In this document: positions 14,824 to 21,322 of the stretch, piece after piece | Layout: each line of letters begins with the position of its first letter | How positions within the stretch are numbered: the first letter of the stretch is position 1 | NCBI GenBank assembly: GCA_041918255.1 | Contig: JAYRWD010000013.1 | Location: 1-22,636, forward strand | Length of the DNA stretch: 22,636 bases | Source: JAYRWD01 sp041918255 | GTDB taxonomy: Bacteria > Patescibacteriota > Dojkabacteria > B142 > WJKM01 | Direction of reading: 5' to 3' | Notes under the pieces: generated by a model | Databases searched by the model: none | Seen by the model: only the letters and a program-made list of their open reading frames with translations | Told to the model about the DNA's origin: nothing | Made by a program: the position numbers and the translations under genes

Positions 14824-15234
14824 TTGACAACAACAAAATTTGTGGCAGTTTTGAATAAAAAAATTGATGTAGGTAAAGTTATGAATGCCTTAGCCCATAT
14901 GACTGTTGGACTAGTAAGAGCATATCCTGATAAAGATATGGGAGTAATAAGCTACAAAGATAAGGATGGAGGAGATCATTTTGCTTCCAAATGGCCTTAT
15001 ATAATTCTCAGAGCGGACAATTCTAACCAAATTAGAACACTAAGAGCCGAATTAATAGAGAGAAAGATTCCTTTCGCTTCATTTACTAGCGCTATGACCG
15101 TTGGGGACTGGGAATCACAAGTAGAACGGTCAAAAGCAATGTCTGAAGCTGAGTTGGAGTATTTTGGCATTTGTATGTTGGGGGAAAAGACTGAATTGGA
15201 AGAGTTAACCAGGAAGTTTTCATTATGGATGTAA
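14824..15234 (+). CDS. DUF2000 family protein
   Basis: A 136-residue protein that starts with TTG; the nearest upstream in-frame stop is at 14791 and no ATG lies between. The first residues TTTKFVAVLNKKIDVGKVMN are typical of DUF2000, and ALAHMTVGLV matches its conserved segment. DUF2000 has a peptidyl-tRNA hydrolase 2-like fold, but its activity is not established to my knowledge. TAATTA lies 7 nt before the TTG, so the transcript may be near-leaderless. The hydrolase gene starts 1 nt after its stop codon, marking the head of a likely three-gene operon. Confidence 0.8.
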   Translation: MTTTKFVAVLNKKIDVGKVMNALAHMTVGLVRAYPDKDMGVISYKDKDGGDHFASKWPYIILRADNSNQIRTLRAELIERKIPFASFTSAMTVGDWESQVERSKAMSEAELEYFGICMLGEKTELEELTRKFSLWM

Positions 15235-15235
15235 T

Positions 15236-15859
15236 ATGTATACTAAGTCGAATCAATCCCATTCTGTGCTTATTCTTCCCGGATTGTCGGATCGAACCTC
15301 TGGTATTGCACTTGTTACTAAATGGTGGAGAAGGTACGGTTTGCAACCTTATGTTTTGAAAGTGGGATGGCATGATGAGAGAACGGATATCCGCAAAAAG
15401 CTAGATACAATAATATTAGAAATTGAAAAATTTGCAACGCATGGTTTAATATCAGTAGTGGGCACAAGCGCGGGTGGAAGCATGGCATTAAATTTGCTTT
15501 GCGAAAGATCCGATATTGTTAATAATGCTGTAAATATTTGTGGTCGCCTGAGAGCTGGTCATCATAATTGGCGTGCGTTAGAAAAAATGTCCTCGACTAG
15601 TAAGCTTTTCAGGGATTCAGTTTTGATGTTTGAAGCTAGGGAATCGAGTATTTCAGGTAATTTGAGGTCTAGAATTATGACAATATCCGCAATGTTTGGC
15701 GATGAATTAGTCCCGGCGGATACCAGTTATTTACATACAGGGTGCAATATTAAGGTCCCGACCGCGGAACATGCGTTTAGTATTGGAATGTCGCTTACCT
15801 TTTTTGCGAAACCTATACTTGATTTTATTAAATTTGGGAAAGAGAAGAAGTTTGTATGA
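15236..15859 (+). CDS. Alpha/beta hydrolase
   Basis: A 207-residue compact alpha/beta hydrolase. It opens HSVLILPGLSDRTSG, the first strand and oxyanion loop; the nucleophile elbow is VVGTSAGGSMA with S78; D156 in FGDELVP and H179 in AEHAFSIG complete the catalytic triad. No lid domain is present and the protein has no signal peptide. The substrate (ester, thioester or peptide) is not indicated. It starts 1 nt after the DUF2000 stop and ends 22 nt before the ATG of the ATP-grasp gene, so these three genes are probably co-expressed. No Shine-Dalgarno precedes the ATG; translation may be coupled to the gene before. Confidence 0.82.
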   Translation: MYTKSNQSHSVLILPGLSDRTSGIALVTKWWRRYGLQPYVLKVGWHDERTDIRKKLDTIILEIEKFATHGLISVVGTSAGGSMALNLLCERSDIVNNAVNICGRLRAGHHNWRALEKMSSTSKLFRDSVLMFEARESSISGNLRSRIMTISAMFGDELVPADTSYLHTGCNIKVPTAEHAFSIGMSLTFFAKPILDFIKFGKEKKFV

Positions 15860-15881
15860 TTCTAATTTTTTTAAAGGTAAA

Positions 15882-16760
15882 ATGCTAAAAAATCTTTATT
15901 TAATTTTCAGAGAAGGATCCAATAAAACGACATTTAAGCTATTGAAAGAATCGGCTGAAAAAAGAGGAATTAAGATCAATGTTTTTTTCTCTGATAAGTT
16001 TGATTTTTCAGCCAAGTTTAATTTAACTGAAGAGGATGGGCTGTATAGAATAGGTTCGGATAAGAAATCATCTTTAGTTGAAAAGTATTTGATAAATTCC
16101 AACGTAACAAGTTTGTATTCTAATTATCTTTTCTGTGTGGGTAAATTAAATAGAAATACAGGCAGTAGTTTAATACATCAAAAGTATGGACTTCCTATAA
16201 TAAAGACAATTCTTTCTATAACTAACGATCGTGAGCTTTTGAAAAGATATTCAGAGTACTTGGATGGTTTCCCTTTAATTATCAAATTTATGGGTGGATC
16301 CCATGGGGTTGGTATTATTAAAATTGATAGTTTTGATTCATTAGTATCAATAGCCGATTTTTTGTATAAAAATGAAGGCAATTTTATTATGCGAAGTTTT
16401 ATTAAGCATAAGGAACAAGCACGCATTATTGTTTTGAAGGAGAAAGTGATTGCTTCACACACCAATATTGTTACAACCGATTTTCGAACTAATGTGGGTG
16501 ATATTGATTTAATCGAACGTAGGTTTAATAACTATGATGAAAATATCCGGAAGATTGCTGTCAAAGCTGTTAATTCACTTGGATATGAATTTGGTGGTGT
16601 AGATATACTATTTGATGAGAATACAAATGAACCGTTTATAGCGGAAGTTAACTTTCCTTGTTTTTTCGCAACTACTCAAAAATTTAGTGGAGTGGACATA
16701 TCCGGAGCAATAGTGGATTATTTAATCGAAAAATCAAATAGAGTGTTAACCACGGATTAG
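15882..16760 (+). CDS. RimK-like ATP-grasp ligase
   Basis: A 292-residue ATP-grasp enzyme. After a variable N-terminal domain the ATP-grasp core begins with HQKYGLPIIKTILSI, then LDGFPLIIKFMGGSHGVGII (128-146), where K135 and the glycine-rich loop bind ATP. FRTNVGDID (201-209) matches the RimK-type F-R-x-N segment, and GGVDIL (D241) with EVN (E255, N257) supplies the magnesium ligands. Such enzymes form amide bonds between a carboxylate and an amine, for example glutamate addition to proteins or cofactors. I place the start at ATG 15882, preceded by AAAGG at 5 nt, one of the few Shine-Dalgarno-like sequences here; a longer frame back to 15771 would overlap the hydrolase and has no support. 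Confidence 0.83.
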   Translation: MLKNLYLIFREGSNKTTFKLLKESAEKRGIKINVFFSDKFDFSAKFNLTEEDGLYRIGSDKKSSLVEKYLINSNVTSLYSNYLFCVGKLNRNTGSSLIHQKYGLPIIKTILSITNDRELLKRYSEYLDGFPLIIKFMGGSHGVGIIKIDSFDSLVSIADFLYKNEGNFIMRSFIKHKEQARIIVLKEKVIASHTNIVTTDFRTNVGDIDLIERRFNNYDENIRKIAVKAVNSLGYEFGGVDILFDENTNEPFIAEVNFPCFFATTQKFSGVDISGAIVDYLIEKSNRVLTTD

Positions 16761-16893
16761 TTCAACAACTGAAAAGATTATTTTTTTCAACCCCTTGGTT
16801 TCTTTCCCTAACCGTTAATTTTACTCAGAATAGGATATCTTCGTACATTTAACTGAATTTGGTCTGGTCTATGCTTTCTTCATTTTTTCTTGC

Positions 16894-16899
16894 TAGAAT
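16894..16899 (+). promoter_or_regulatory. Extended -10 promoter
   Basis: TGCTAGAAT (16891-16899) is a TGn-extended -10. Transcription from it would start near 16906 and give a leader of about 17 nt before the ATG at 16923. This is an argument against the TTG at 16890 as the start. Confidence 0.45.
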
Positions 16900-16922
16900 A
16901 TTCTGTACCAACTTTAACTTTA

Positions 16923-17750
16923 ATGAAGGATTTCGTAATTGGAGTCTTACTTTCACTTGTTCTTGGAGCTCTTGGCATAGGATTTTTTGTGGGTCAATAC
17001 AAAGCTCAGGAAAAAGCCGAGGGTACTTTTAGCGCTAAAGCATCGGAGAGTCAGCAACAGACTCAAGAACTATTGTCTTCATTAGCTCAAAAGAGCCAGA
17101 CTATAAACTTTTTACAGGCTGAACTGAGCACGATAACTGATCGCCTCCATGATTTGGCAACAGAAAATCAGAAACTAGGTGCAACTGTTTTAGGCATTCA
17201 AAGCGAAAAGGAACAGTTATTTCCGTTCCAAGTACCCTCAAATGGCACCTCAGGGACATTCAACGGTACTTTCGGAGGTAATATGTATGGGTTTCGACAT
17301 CTGGGAATAGATATCTGGACAACCACAGATAACAGTGGAAGTACTGGTACACATAGGGGAAATCCGGTTTACGCCGCTTGTTCCGGAGTGGTGGATAATC
17401 GTGATCCAGCGAATGGAGGCTTAACCATAAAGTGCGATCCAATAAGTCATGATTACTTATTGCCTTCGTATGAAGTTTATACTTACTATGGACATATGGG
17501 AAACGCGATATCAAAAGAACTTTATCATGTGGTTCATCCTGGAAAACGTATTCAAATGGGGGAATTAATAGGTTATCAAGGAGATTTGAGTTCGTATTTT
17601 CCTGAGATGCGAAACGTGCATCTACATTTTTCGGTTTTTTCCGGTCTATCAGAAAATGATAAGAGGGGTGGTGCGTATAACCCGTGTTTATATATAGGCG
17701 GGGATTGCACGAAAGCTGGGGAAGTTTTCAAAACACTAAATGCACAATGA
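16923..17750 (+). CDS. Membrane-anchored M23 peptidase with coiled coil
   Basis: A 275-residue protein: one membrane segment (about 4-24), a Gln/Ser/Leu-rich coiled coil (about 35-98), and a C-terminal M23 (LytM/DD-endopeptidase-type) domain. Zinc ligands are visible: H126 and D130 in RHLGID, and H235 in VHLHFS; H191 in YGHMG and H233 are the general base/accessory histidines. All needed residues for activity are present. M23 enzymes cut peptidoglycan cross-bridges, and the coiled coil between membrane and catalytic domain is as in EnvC/MepM-type division hydrolases or regulators. A Cys pair (near 255 and 262) is a possible disulphide. A TTG at 16890 gives an 11-residue extension that includes the promoter, so the ATG at 16923 is preferred. 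Confidence 0.88.
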   Translation: MKDFVIGVLLSLVLGALGIGFFVGQYKAQEKAEGTFSAKASESQQQTQELLSSLAQKSQTINFLQAELSTITDRLHDLATENQKLGATVLGIQSEKEQLFPFQVPSNGTSGTFNGTFGGNMYGFRHLGIDIWTTTDNSGSTGTHRGNPVYAACSGVVDNRDPANGGLTIKCDPISHDYLLPSYEVYTYYGHMGNAISKELYHVVHPGKRIQMGELIGYQGDLSSYFPEMRNVHLHFSVFSGLSENDKRGGAYNPCLYIGGDCTKAGEVFKTLNAQ

Positions 17751-17758
17751 AAAATTAT

Positions 17759-17776
17759 CAGGGTTTATTAGCCCTG
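17759..17776 (+). terminator. Weak hairpin after M23 gene
   Basis: A 5-bp stem CAGGG/CCCTG with an 8-nt loop begins 8 nt after the M23 stop. There is no T run, so termination is doubtful. Confidence 0.3.
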
Positions 17777-17861
17777 CTTAGTTTCGCATGAAGTCTAATG
17801 TTGTAACTCTAAGTAAAGTAATGCATTTGTTTGAACTTACTTTTATGATTTTTTCTTTTTC

Positions 17862-17906
17862 GTCTTTCCGGCTTGCCTGTCTATCGACAGATAGAGCCTG
17901 AAAGAC
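17862..17906. repeat. Stem-loop 1 in EF-P upstream region
   Basis: A composite hairpin: GTCTTTC (17862-17868) pairs with GAAAGAC (17900-17906), next GGCT with AGCC, then a bulge of TGCCTGT on the 5' side, and CTATC with GATAG around a GACA tetraloop. In total 16 base pairs. The bulge region contains the 10-mer CTTGCCTGTC, which recurs inverted near 10090. Confidence 0.6.
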
Positions 17907-17917
17907 AATTAGGAGAG

Positions 17918-17971
17918 TTGGGTGTGTGACACAATGTTATAGATAGCTTTGCAGAGAATAACAACACCCAA
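17918..17971. repeat. Stem-loop 2 in EF-P upstream region
   Basis: TTGGGTGT (17918-17925) pairs with ACACCCAA (17964-17971), and directly inside it TGTTAT (17935-17940) pairs with ATAACA (17958-17963), so the 3' arm is 14 contiguous paired bases. The 5' side carries a 9-nt bulge (17926-17934) and the loop is 17 nt. The 5' arm and bulge contain GTGTGACAC. Confidence 0.6.
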
Positions 17972-17998
17972 ATGCTAAAGATAGCGGAGTAGGCCTTG

Positions 17999-18026
17999 GA
18001 TAAAAATTAGAGCTCTAATATTTATC
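17999..18026. repeat. 28-bp near-perfect palindrome
   Basis: GATAAAAATTAGAG (17999-18012) is followed directly by its near-exact inverse complement CTCTAATATTTATC, pairing 13 of 14 positions. There is no spacer, so it resembles a two-fold protein binding site more than an RNA hairpin. It lies 42 nt upstream of the EF-P -10 box. Confidence 0.65.
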
Positions 18027-18067
18027 AACAAGAGACAAGGAAATAGTAAAATAGATAAGAATCAAGG

Positions 18068-18073
18068 TATAAT
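18068..18073 (+). promoter_or_regulatory. -10 box of the EF-P operon
   Basis: Perfect TATAAT, 43 nt before the EF-P ATG. The -35 region (AGTAAA at 17-nt spacing) is poor, which suggests activator dependence or a different -35 contact; the palindrome upstream is a candidate partner. Confidence 0.5.
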
Positions 18074-18116
18074 CCAAGTCGATCAATTATGAATTTAACT
18101 CTTACTAAATTTTTCA

Positions 18117-18674
18117 ATGGCACTTACAGCAAATATTGAAAAGGGAATGGTAATAATAAATAATAATTCTCCTTGTCTCATTATTGAACGCGAGTTTTAC
18201 AAACCTGGTAAAGGAAACGCTATCATACGAATTAGAATTAAAGATTTAAAGAATGGGAATGTAATATCACAAACTTATCGTTCTGGTGATAAAGTTGACG
18301 AAGTCGATGTCACAACAAAATCAATGCAATATGTTTATTCAGATGATAAAAACGCCCATTTTATGGATGCGGAGACATTTGAACAGGTGGAGGTTAATCT
18401 AGATTTGATACCTTACAAAGAGGATTTTTTGCATGTGGACGGACATTATGTGGTTTTAATCTACGAAAATCAAGCAATTTCGGTCAAGCTACCGCCTAAA
18501 ATTACACTCGAAGTTGTTGAAACATCAGAAGGAGCACGTGGTAATACTGCAACTAACGCTACGAAAGAAGCCAAACTCGAAACTGGGGCTACAGTCCAAG
18601 TGCCACTTTTCGTGAAGACAGGGGATAAGATAATAGTAAATACAGATATGCACGAGTATGTTTCCAAAGCATAA
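18117..18674 (+). CDS. efp: Translation elongation factor P
   Basis: A 185-residue EF-P of standard length with three beta-barrel domains (KOW-like 1-63, OB about 65-127 and C-terminal OB about 128-185). It relieves ribosome stalling at proline runs by entering the E site and contacting the P-site tRNA. The tip loop reads FYKPGKGNA, with K32 at the position of E. coli Lys34, the residue that receives (R)-beta-lysine from EpmA. The C-terminus has TGATVQVPLFVKTGDKIIVNTDMHEYVSKA, abbreviated here as the classic EF-P end with G-x-x-V-x-V-P-x-F and E-Y-x-S. Its last 17 nt overlap the start of an EpmA-type gene in another frame, which strongly suggests that the lysine is modified. No Shine-Dalgarno precedes the ATG. 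Confidence 0.95.
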   Translation: MALTANIEKGMVIINNNSPCLIIEREFYKPGKGNAIIRIRIKDLKNGNVISQTYRSGDKVDEVDVTTKSMQYVYSDDKNAHFMDAETFEQVEVNLDLIPYKEDFLHVDGHYVVLIYENQAISVKLPPKITLEVVETSEGARGNTATNATKEAKLETGATVQVPLFVKTGDKIIVNTDMHEYVSKA

Positions 18675-19737
18675 TGAACAAAAAAAAACTTGGCAAAAAC
18701 TGCGTGAAAATCCTGGTCTTTTTCAGCGGTACTTTACGAAAGAATACATTATTAAGGCTATCAGAGCCTTTTTCGAAGCAAAAGAATACCACGAGTTAGA
18801 AAGCCCTATACTAACACCTGTACTTCCACAAGAAAGGTATCTCGACCCGTTGATGATCCAGTCTGAATTCAACAATGAAAGCAAATCAAGTGAAATGTAT
18901 TTGATCCCATCCACCGAAAGATTTAATAAAATTATACTTGCGGCAGGTTTAGGAAATCATTTTGTCGTTACAAAGGTTTTTCGTGGACTAGAAGAAATTA
19001 GCCCAAATCACAGCCCAGAGTTTACTATGTTAGAGTGGTACACGCTAGGATCGGACTATATCGGATTGATGAAAGAAACGGAAAATCTTTTGCTTTATGT
19101 CAAAAAATACGTTGATAAAAAATTAAAACAAAATTTTATACCCCAATTTACATACCAGGGGCGCTCAATTTCTTTGAGCACACCATGGTATAGATTCAGC
19201 GTAGATAACCTCTTGAGAAAATACTGCAAAATATCACTTTCCCAAATATTTACGCTTAAAAAAATAACGGGATACGCTAAAAGTCAAAATATAAAAATAC
19301 AGACAGATGATGATTGGCAAAGTATATTCGAATTAATTTGGAACGAGAAAGTTGAGTTGAATTTACCAAAAGATAAGCCCGTTTTTGTATATGATTATCC
19401 GAAGCAGATTTGCCCTTTAACTAAGACTAAAGACAGCGACCCGAATGTATGTGAAAAGGTAGAGTTGTATATAGCTGGTAAGGAAATAGCAAATGGCTAT
19501 ACCGAGCTTCGTGATTTTCGTGAACAAAACAGCAGGTTCTTGATCGAACAACAGGCGAGAAAAATTTTGGGCAAAAAATCAATATCATTTGATCACGAAA
19601 TCATACGGGCCTTAGAAAGCGGTATTCCACCTGTGGCTGGTATGGGACTTGGAATAGATAGACTTGCTATGATCTTTGCTAATGCTAGTTCTATATCAGA
19701 AATTAATTACTTCCCTGCCTCTGAAATGTTTGAATAA
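18658..19737 (+). CDS. epmA: EpmA/GenX-type EF-P lysyltransferase (LysRS paralog)
   Basis: A 359-residue class II lysyl-tRNA synthetase catalytic core without the anticodon-binding domain, slightly longer than E. coli EpmA (325). EpmA activates beta-lysine and attaches it to EF-P Lys34. Landmarks: the region with PSTERFNKIILAAGLGNHF, motif 2 beginning VFRGLEE and followed by SPEFTMLEWY, KEIANGYTELRD (lysine pocket), and motif 3 GMGLGIDRLAMI (328-339). The ATG at 18658 overlaps the EF-P end by 17 nt. Specificity residues are mixed: S85 matches EpmA Ser76 (Ala233 in LysRS), but G330 matches LysRS Gly469, where EpmA has Ala298. Motif 2 has one extra residue relative to FRNEE. No epmB (lysine 2,3-aminomutase) is present here. 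A methyltransferase gene follows after 6 nt. Confidence 0.85.
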   Translation: MFPKHNEQKKTWQKLRENPGLFQRYFTKEYIIKAIRAFFEAKEYHELESPILTPVLPQERYLDPLMIQSEFNNESKSSEMYLIPSTERFNKIILAAGLGNHFVVTKVFRGLEEISPNHSPEFTMLEWYTLGSDYIGLMKETENLLLYVKKYVDKKLKQNFIPQFTYQGRSISLSTPWYRFSVDNLLRKYCKISLSQIFTLKKITGYAKSQNIKIQTDDDWQSIFELIWNEKVELNLPKDKPVFVYDYPKQICPLTKTKDSDPNVCEKVELYIAGKEIANGYTELRDFREQNSRFLIEQQARKILGKKSISFDHEIIRALESGIPPVAGMGLGIDRLAMIFANASSISEINYFPASEMFE

Positions 19738-19743
19738 ATCACG

Positions 19744-20490
19744 ATGAACAGTATTTCCTCAAATGATAATACAGCTGATGTCTATGACGTAGTCTATGAC
19801 TTCTATAAAGGGGAAAAAATTACGTCAAAAGAAATCAAAATGATCCAATCTATAGTACCATCAGGCTCTCAGATATTAGACATCGGTTGTGGCACAGGTA
19901 GACATCTCATCAAACTATCAGAATTGGGCTATAAGATTACTGGAGTTGATAACTCTCAAGGTATGCTAAATGTTTTGAAAAGAAAATTGAAAAACGTTGA
20001 TGTCTTCAATGTGTCATTTTCTAACTTTGTAGGACAGGATAGACTTAAGAAGTTTGATTTAATCGTATTATTTTGGAATACATTAAATGAATTAGCTCTC
20101 GGGAAGGATGAACTGACCAAGTTTTTTGAGGGAGCTAAAAAAATCTTAAAGACAAGCGGAAAAATATTAATAAATGTGGATGATGTCAGCACGTTTGATC
20201 CGGGTAAGGTGCACTTTGAGCATAAGGTTCAACTCGATGGCTACGAATATTCTCTTGAGTGGAAGGTAGTCGAGTTCGATAAAACTAGACAGGTAACAAA
20301 GGCTTTAGAAAAAATTACTAAAATATCCTTATCAGATCATAAGATTGCTAGAGTGTTTGAAACTGTCATAACGCAGCGGTGGTGGACCAAGAAAGAAATT
20401 GTTGAGAGTGCTTTTTCACTGTTTAAGTTAAGTGAGGAGTATCACTTACCCGATTCAGAGGAGCTATATTTGTTATTCGAGTTAAAATAA
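19744..20490 (+). CDS. Class I SAM-dependent methyltransferase
   Basis: A 248-residue methyltransferase of the Rossmann type. Motif I is ILDIGCGTGR (44-53) and the next acidic residue is D69 in ITGVDNS, which would bind the SAM ribose. The stretch KKFDLIVLFWNTLNEL is the post-motif region of small-molecule/ubiE-type enzymes. The rest, including LDGYEYSLEWKVVEFD, points to a substrate-binding beta region but not to a specific substrate. It lies 6 nt after the EpmA stop, with no promoter between, so EF-P, EpmA and this enzyme appear to form one operon. A link to EF-P or the translation machinery is an inference from position only. Confidence 0.85.
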   Translation: MNSISSNDNTADVYDVVYDFYKGEKITSKEIKMIQSIVPSGSQILDIGCGTGRHLIKLSELGYKITGVDNSQGMLNVLKRKLKNVDVFNVSFSNFVGQDRLKKFDLIVLFWNTLNELALGKDELTKFFEGAKKILKTSGKILINVDDVSTFDPGKVHFEHKVQLDGYEYSLEWKVVEFDKTRQVTKALEKITKISLSDHKIARVFETVITQRWWTKKEIVESAFSLFKLSEEYHLPDSEELYLLFELK

Positions 20491-20566
20491 GTTTTAAAGA
20501 GCTTTTTCAAGAAGCTACAAAGAATAAACGATTTAGTTGATAATCATTAAGTTGATGTGTCATACT

Positions 20567-20609
20567 AAAAAAAGATAAAAGTGTTTGTGTGTCTTGAGAC
20601 TCTTTTTTT
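20567..20609 (+). terminator. Probable intrinsic terminator
   Basis: A 9-bp A/T stem AAAAAAAGA (20567-20575) / TCTTTTTTT (20601-20609), with a partial inner stem GTCT/AGAC, and the T-rich stretch continuing to 20614. It would end the EF-P operon transcript. The stem is A/T-only and the inner loop tight, so strength is uncertain. Confidence 0.5.
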
Positions 20610-20653
20610 ATTTTGATTTGCAAACAAAGCTAGGCTTATCAATTTCAAGATTT

Positions 20654-20659
20654 TATAAT
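20654..20659 (+). promoter_or_regulatory. -10 box
   Basis: Perfect TATAAT 29 nt before the ATG at 20689. No clear -35 and no Shine-Dalgarno. Confidence 0.4.
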
Positions 20660-20688
20660 ATAAAATTTATTAAACATGTTACAAAGAA

Positions 20689-21297
20689 ATGCTTAGAATT
20701 AATTACAAAACATTTGCTATTGTAGCTTTTTTTGTACTTTTTACCTTTACAGGTTTACTTTGGATAGGATCGCTTAAAAGAGAAATTACCCAAAGTGATA
20801 TTACTAAGCAGATTCCAGAGCCTGCCATAACAGTCCCCTCAGATTATGATACATTCATCAATCAAATCTACTACTACGCAATGGATTTACCAAGAGATTG
20901 GAAGCAGATCGAGCATTCATCTAATTTTGGAAACCTTACGACTTTTGCAGCGCAAGATGGTAGTATTCTAGAAATTGACTCTAAAGAAGGAAATAGCCTT
21001 GAAATAACTGATTACCTTCGGCAAAAGGATTTCCCTGAAGAAAAGGATCTAGGTAAAAGAGCCTCATACGCATTAGTAAGTTCAGAAGACAAAGTTATAA
21101 ATACCTACTCGTTGGTTATAAGGGAGGAGCAATTGCTTGAGGCAAATCAGTTAGTAAAAAAAATTTACGGGAAGAACGAAGCACGAAAAATAATATATGA
21201 AATTACGGTTTATCCTTCGAGTGAAAGCAAAACATATTCTGAGGGTGATGTCGATGAAAATATCGAGTTGGTTTTGAATAGTCTTCGAATGTTTTGA
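20689..21297 (+). CDS. Signal-anchored extracytoplasmic protein, unknown function
   Basis: A 202-residue protein with a membrane segment at about 9-27 after a basic start (MLRINYKTF) and an outer domain with YYYAMDLPRDWKQIEHSSNF, again similar to the YP..W opening of PsbP-like domains. It ends with a helix and ENIELVLNSLRMF. It has no cysteines. Its last codons lie in a 20-bp tandem repeat that carries the stop codon (see repeat at 21271). Like the proteins starting at 474, 2832 and 12861, no function can be named. It has its own promoter after the terminator of the EF-P operon. Confidence 0.72.
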   Translation: MLRINYKTFAIVAFFVLFTFTGLLWIGSLKREITQSDITKQIPEPAITVPSDYDTFINQIYYYAMDLPRDWKQIEHSSNFGNLTTFAAQDGSILEIDSKEGNSLEITDYLRQKDFPEEKDLGKRASYALVSSEDKVINTYSLVIREEQLLEANQLVKKIYGKNEARKIIYEITVYPSSESKTYSEGDVDENIELVLNSLRMF

Positions 21298-21319
21298 ATA
21301 GTCTTCGAATGTTTTGAAT
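21271..21319 (+). repeat. 20-bp tandem repeat across a stop codon
   Basis: The unit GTTTTGAATAGTCTTCGAAT is present twice in perfect tandem (21271-21290 and 21291-21310), followed by 9 nt of a third copy. The stop codon TGA (21295-21297) is in the second unit. Because 20 is not a multiple of 3, the duplication shifts frame, so the original C-terminus may have been different. Confidence 0.9.
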
Positions 21320-21322
21320 GAT

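Larger units (their letters stand above)
17751..18116. other. 366-nt intergenic region with stacked dyads
   Basis: No convincing gene is seen on either strand. The stretch holds a weak hairpin after the M23 gene, three longer dyads (17862-17906, 17918-17971 and 17999-18026) and the EF-P promoter (TATAAT at 18068-18073). It could encode a small structured RNA, a transposition remnant, or regulatory DNA; no promoter pointing into the dyads was found. Confidence 0.5.

Noticed and set aside
15771..15881. Longer start for the ATP-grasp gene inside the hydrolase gene
   Set aside because: The added 37 residues are out-of-frame shadow of the hydrolase C-terminus; the ATG at 15882 has an AAAGG sequence and begins the natural first strand.
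16890..16922. TTG start adding 11 residues to the M23 peptidase
   Set aside because: The segment contains the extended -10 promoter, and the ATG at 16923 begins directly before the membrane segment.
20491..20550. 19 open codons in frame after the methyltransferase stop (VLKSFFKKLQ and on)
   Set aside because: Unlike the HD gene, the protein already ends with a normal final strand, and 19 open codons are expected by chance.
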